9,014 nt of DNA from contig JAAYZL010000207.1 of assembly GCA_012514855.1 (NCBI GenBank), positions 1 to 9,014 of the forward strand, written 5' to 3'. Origin of the DNA: Clostridiales bacterium (GTDB lineage Bacteria; Bacillota_A; Clostridia; Christensenellales; Aristaeellaceae). The notes below the pieces were generated by a model that was not told where the DNA came from, did no database searches, and was given only the letters and a program-made list of their open reading frames with translations. The translations under genes and the position numbers were made by a program. Within the stretch, counting starts at the first letter, position 1; each line of letters begins with the position of its first letter. Below, one piece after another: positions 7,089-9,014 of this stretch.

Positions 7089-7105
7089 GAGAAGGGCGAG
7101 GAAAG

Positions 7106-7696
7106 ATGCCGGGAAAGAAGGTGGCGGAGGAGATTCGCCGGGAGCAGATACTGGATGCGGCGTACCGCGTGGCGTTGCGCGAGAGGCTGGCAGGGTTGAA
7201 GAGCCGGGCGGTGGCGGCGGAGGCGGGGGTGAGCAACGGCCTCGTCTTCTTCCATTTCCGTAACCGAAAGGCGCTGCTGCTGGCGCTGTTGGAGTGGCTG
7301 CTGGCGGAAACGATTCTGCGGCGCGCGGTGAACCGCGGGGCGGTGGCGGAGGGGGCCGCGGAGCGTCTCGCGTCGGAGGTGCGTAGTGCCGTCGAGGCGC
7401 TTGCCGCGGACAGAGAGAGGATTGAGCTGTTTTTCGATTACTGGTTTATGAGTTCTAAAGACGAGGTGATACGGAAGCGGATCCGCGCGGCGTTGAAGCT
7501 ATATCGCGACTCGTATTTGCCGCTGACGCGCGCCGTCGTCGAGGAGCGGCCGGCAGAGTATGCGGGTGTGACCGCGGAGGCGCTGGCCGACATGGTTACC
7601 AGCTATATTGAAGGTTGCGCGCTGCGTCTCGTCGCCGATCCCTCCCGCCGAGACCTCTCTTCATCCTCCTCCGTTCTCTCTGCCCTGCTCCGCTAA
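7106..7696 (+). CDS. TetR/AcrR-family transcriptional repressor, likely of the adjacent efflux operon
   Basis: 196 residues from ATG at 7106, preceded by a GAGG/AAGGG purine-rich ribosome binding stretch at 7092-7101. The N-terminus is a classic TetR DNA-binding domain: helix 1 (EEIRREQILDAAYRVAL, about 8-24) then the helix-turn-helix (LKSRAVAAEAGVSNGLVFFHF, about 31-51) and NRKALLLALLEW. The C-terminal half has the ELFFDYWFMSSKDEVIRKRIRAALKLYRD pattern of BetI-type (TetR_C_6) ligand and dimer domains. It is divergent from the adaptor-pump operon across 89 bp with two matching dyads, the standard arrangement of a local efflux repressor that releases DNA on binding a pump substrate. The ligand is unknown. 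Family certain, target likely. Confidence 0.95.
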   Translation: MPGKKVAEEIRREQILDAAYRVALRERLAGLKSRAVAAEAGVSNGLVFFHFRNRKALLLALLEWLLAETILRRAVNRGAVAEGAAERLASEVRSAVEALAADRERIELFFDYWFMSSKDEVIRKRIRAALKLYRDSYLPLTRAVVEERPAEYAGVTAEALADMVTSYIEGCALRLVADPSRRDLSSSSSVLSALLR

Positions 7697-7698
7697 CT

Positions 7699-7741
7699 TA
7701 GCCACAGATGCATTTTGTGAAATCCGTGAAATCAGTGGTTA
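7699..7741. repeat. Imperfect inverted repeat between convergent genes, possible bidirectional terminator or dispersed repeat
   Basis: Arms TAGCCACAGAT (7699-7709) and ATCAGTGGTTA (7731-7741) pair at 10 of 11 positions counting one G-U, around a 21-nt loop. The element fills the space between the TetR stop and the PIN gene and includes the PIN stop codon. Part of it (7723-7738) resembles 1309-1324. There is no U-run on either strand, so classical termination is uncertain. The AAATCCGTGAAATCAGTGGTT style recalls short dispersed repeats in soil bacteria. Confidence 0.45.
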
Positions 7742-8167
7742 AGACTGGGCTATCGAGATCCCGAGAGATGCGGCATTTTGCAGAATGCGGGCGGCATGAC
7801 TCAATAGCTCCAGTTCAGGGAAGATTCTCATGAAAAGAAGCGCCGAGGCCAGATGAATTGCGTCCAGAGTTCGAATGGGCTCGTTAGGAAAGGCACGGCT
7901 TGCCCTTCCCCGTACTTCTTCGGCAACTTCCATCAATACCCATGCGGCCTTGCTCCGGTGGAGCAACCCTCTTATCCTTTCCACTTCCCCGGCTTTGAGA
8001 ATCCGTTGACTCTCGGCGCGGATCAGAGCGCGCTCTGCTTCCAGCAGCGTTAGCTGCGACGTCGCGATAGTTTGCGCCGCGTCGACGCAGGATTTCACTT
8101 GTGATCCCGAAGGCTCTCCCAGCATCCATGCAAGTAGAGCCGATGTTTCAAGATAAAGAGCCTTCAA
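7739..8167 (-). CDS. PIN-domain toxin (VapC-like)
   Basis: 142 residues from a TTG at 8167, whose TTGA overlaps the stop of the antitoxin gene; AGGGAG lies 9 nt before it. Starting here aligns the protein with the PIN fold's first strand (KALYLETSALLAWMLGE). VapC-type PIN proteins are Mg-dependent ribonucleases that cut tRNA or rRNA and are held inactive by their antitoxin. Visible acidic sites are E7 (usually Asp), E43 (LTLLEAERAL) and D102 (TLDAIHLASAL). The fourth acid expected after the last strand is absent: the segment reads LLSHAARILQNAASLG, with Ala where relatives I know have SxD. Activity may be reduced, or the metal may be held by three acids. Upstream in-frame codons back to 8605 overlap the antitoxin and its operator and are not part of the protein. 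Confidence 0.88.
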   Translation of the reverse strand: MKALYLETSALLAWMLGEPSGSQVKSCVDAAQTIATSQLTLLEAERALIRAESQRILKAGEVERIRGLLHRSKAAWVLMEVAEEVRGRASRAFPNEPIRTLDAIHLASALLFMRIFPELELLSHAARILQNAASLGISIAQS

Positions 8168-8481
8168 TCGCCCGACTCCCTTCGACCGCTCTCGAGAAGC
8201 GATTGTGCGGTTCCGGCCGGCAGCCGGACCGGCGAAAGCTCCAGCGGCTGTTTTTCGATGACGGGAAGAGTAATCATCCCGGCTTCGGCCCAGGATACCA
8301 GCAGTGGATTTGCCTGTCCCGCAAGGGCCGGACGGCCATAAGGCTCGTGCAGTTCTGCCACGATATCGTTTCGGTCTGTCACAAGAATGCTCGAACCGGC
8401 GCGAACTTCGCGGAGATAAGCACTCAGGTTGTTTTTGAGGTCTTTTATCCCGACCGTCTTCAACTTTTTCACATGAATCAT
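8164..8481 (-). CDS. Phd/YefM-type antitoxin (VapB-like)
   Basis: 105 residues from ATG at 8481, or 102 from the GTG at 8472. The N-terminal half (VGIKDLKNNLSAYLREVRAGSSILVTDRNDIVAEL, about 10-44) is the typical Phd/YefM fold, which dimerises and binds DNA. The C-terminal half is Pro- and Leu-rich and probably wraps the toxin. It is the first gene of a two-gene operon and overlaps the PIN gene by 4 nt, so antitoxin is made first and toxin translation is coupled. A 24-bp palindrome overlaps its start, consistent with self-repression. No Shine-Dalgarno is visible before either start, so a leaderless transcript is possible. The antitoxin call rests on fold and context, and is strong. Confidence 0.9.
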   Translation of the reverse strand: MIHVKKLKTVGIKDLKNNLSAYLREVRAGSSILVTDRNDIVAELHEPYGRPALAGQANPLLVSWAEAGMITLPVIEKQPLELSPVRLPAGTAQSLLESGRRESGD

Positions 8482-8503
8482 AGTAGCTACCGGTGGCTAC
8501 TAT
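8480..8503. promoter_or_regulatory. 24-bp near-perfect palindrome, toxin-antitoxin operator
   Basis: Arms ATAGTAGC (8480-8487) and GCTACTAT (8496-8503) are perfect inverted copies. The centre contains a symmetric ACCGGT (8489-8494), and only the 8488/8495 pair fails, so 11 of 12 pairs match. It overlaps the antitoxin ATG and the candidate -10. Phd-type antitoxins bind such dyads. Confidence 0.8.
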
Positions 8504-8509
8504 AGTCAA
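8480..8509 (-). promoter_or_regulatory. Candidate promoter of the toxin-antitoxin operon
   Basis: On the minus strand TTGACT (8509-8504, 5 of 6 to the -35 consensus) and TACTAT (8485-8480, 4 of 6) are 18 bp apart. The palindrome starts right after the -35 and ends with the -10, so bound antitoxin would exclude RNA polymerase. Transcription would begin near 8474-8472, beyond the ATG at 8481 and at the in-frame GTG. Confidence 0.45.
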
Positions 8510-8608
8510 GGAGCAAGGAATGTAGCGCGGAAGGACGTGGACGGGCGCATTTTGCGGAAAACTCTGTCGGCGTAAGTCGCCCGCATTGCCGGGGAGGCGC
8601 TTCAATCT

Positions 8609-8629
8609 GCGGAAGCGAAGTCCTCCCGC
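8609..8629 (-). terminator. Hairpin downstream of the dioxygenase gene, weak terminator candidate
   Basis: On the minus-strand transcript GCGGGAG and CTTCCGC pair over 7 bp (one G-U) around a 7-nt loop, starting 13 nt after the stop codon at 8643. No U-run follows, so intrinsic termination is doubtful. It is the only stable hairpin I see between this gene and the toxin-antitoxin promoter. Confidence 0.3.
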
Positions 8630-8642
8630 GTTATGAACAGCT

Positions 8643-9014
8643 TTAAACGGAGATACCGAAGACGGATCTGTAGCCTCCGGCGGGGAGAGGCTCGAGTGTC
8701 AGCAGGAGCCGGTCGCCGCCGGACCGGAAGATGAAATCATCCCTGTTGCGTACCGTGCGCTTGCCGGAAAGTGAATACGGTTTCTGTTCGCAGATCTTGT
8801 CCGTCAGCGCGTCATCGAAATAGAGCTGCGATGTAAACTCTCTCCCCTTCTTCGGCCTAATCTTGAAGTGAATATGCACCGTCCTTCCCGGATACCATCC
8901 GGGATAGATCGTCTGGAAGCGCGCAATCCCGTCTTTGCCTGTCACCTGGTACCCGCGCAGGAATCGCTTCCCCGACGTGTTGAAATGCCGATCGCGCACG
9001 CCGGAATAAATCCC
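8643..9014 (-). CDS. Intradiol ring-cleavage dioxygenase, C-terminal part (start beyond right edge)
   Basis: The frame is open to the window edge and ends with TAA at 8645-8643, leaving 123 visible residues. Intradiol dioxygenases (catechol 1,2- and protocatechuate 3,4-type) use non-heme Fe(III) to open catecholic rings between the hydroxyls. The four ligands expected, two Tyr and two His, are all visible: Y3 of the visible part (GIYSGV), Y41 in TIYPGWYPGR, and H47 and H49 in HIHFK. FLRGYQVTGKDGIARF and QLYFDDALTDK are also typical. A GTG at 8999 is not the start, since it would remove the first Tyr ligand and family-like residues precede it. The short tail without a catechol-1,2-type extension resembles the small, often exported, members of the family, but the substrate and any signal peptide cannot be judged here. 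Confidence 0.93.
   Translation of the reverse strand, partial: GIYSGVRDRHFNTSGKRFLRGYQVTGKDGIARFQTIYPGWYPGRTVHIHFKIRPKKGREFTSQLYFDDALTDKICEQKPYSLSGKRTVRNRDDFIFRSGGDRLLLTLEPLPAGGYRSVFGISV

Noticed and set aside
8168..8605. N-terminal extension of the PIN frame to 288 residues
   Set aside because: It would overlap the whole antitoxin gene and its operator, and the added residues are an antitoxin frame shadow. The PIN fold starts at the TTG at 8167.
1..9014. CRISPR arrays, IS elements, integrase sites, riboswitches or tRNA genes
   Set aside because: No regularly spaced repeats, terminal inverted repeats with a transposase, cloverleaf or known riboswitch core were seen.

Overview
The window is GC-rich and has few gaps. 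Coding DNA shows strong third-position G/C bias, which creates long antisense shadow frames. There is no rRNA, tRNA, phage, transposase or CRISPR. The gene mix (a lipoprotein adaptor with an RND pump and outer-membrane factor under a TetR repressor, a PIN/Phd toxin-antitoxin pair, an XRE-ImmA/IrrE regulator and an intradiol dioxygenase) fits a soil Gram-negative bacterium. Acidobacteriota is my best guess from general gene style, held at low confidence.

Layout. (1) 1-886, minus: an XRE-ImmA/IrrE zinc-peptidase regulator, cut by the left edge, with a strong ribosome binding site and a 32-bp dyad upstream that looks like its own operator. (2) 949-1428: about 480 bp with no convincing gene, holding one short perfect palindrome and a possible copy of a short intergenic repeat. 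(3) 1429-7016, minus: a two-gene efflux operon. The first gene is a lipoprotein membrane fusion protein. The second, overlapping it by 4 nt (GTGA), encodes a 1469-residue protein in which a complete RND inner-membrane permease is fused in frame to a complete TolC-type outer membrane factor. The junction reads as a secretory signal peptide with an ARA cleavage site. (4) 7106-7696, plus: a divergent TetR/AcrR regulator. The 89-bp space between it and the pump operon holds two 18-bp dyads with one design (ATTGAGC-N4-GCTCAAT and a one-mismatch version), 41 bp apart. (5) 7739-8481, minus: a Phd/YefM-type antitoxin and a PIN-domain toxin overlapping by 4 nt (TTGA), with a 24-bp near-perfect palindrome filling the space from the end of the -35 to the end of the -10. 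The PIN protein lacks one of the usual four acidic residues and has Glu for Asp at another. (6) 8643-9014, minus: the C-terminal part of an intradiol ring-cleavage dioxygenase, cut by the right edge, with all four expected iron ligands visible.

How the parts work together. Genes 7016 to 1429 give all three layers of a tripartite efflux pump from only two reading frames. The divergent TetR protein probably represses both itself and the pump through the paired dyads and releases them when it binds a ligand. The toxin-antitoxin pair and the XRE-ImmA gene are independent self-regulated units. The dioxygenase may supply or remove aromatic compounds, but nothing in the sequence ties it to the pump. 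The most unusual item is the permease-outer membrane factor fusion and how it could be matured and assembled.
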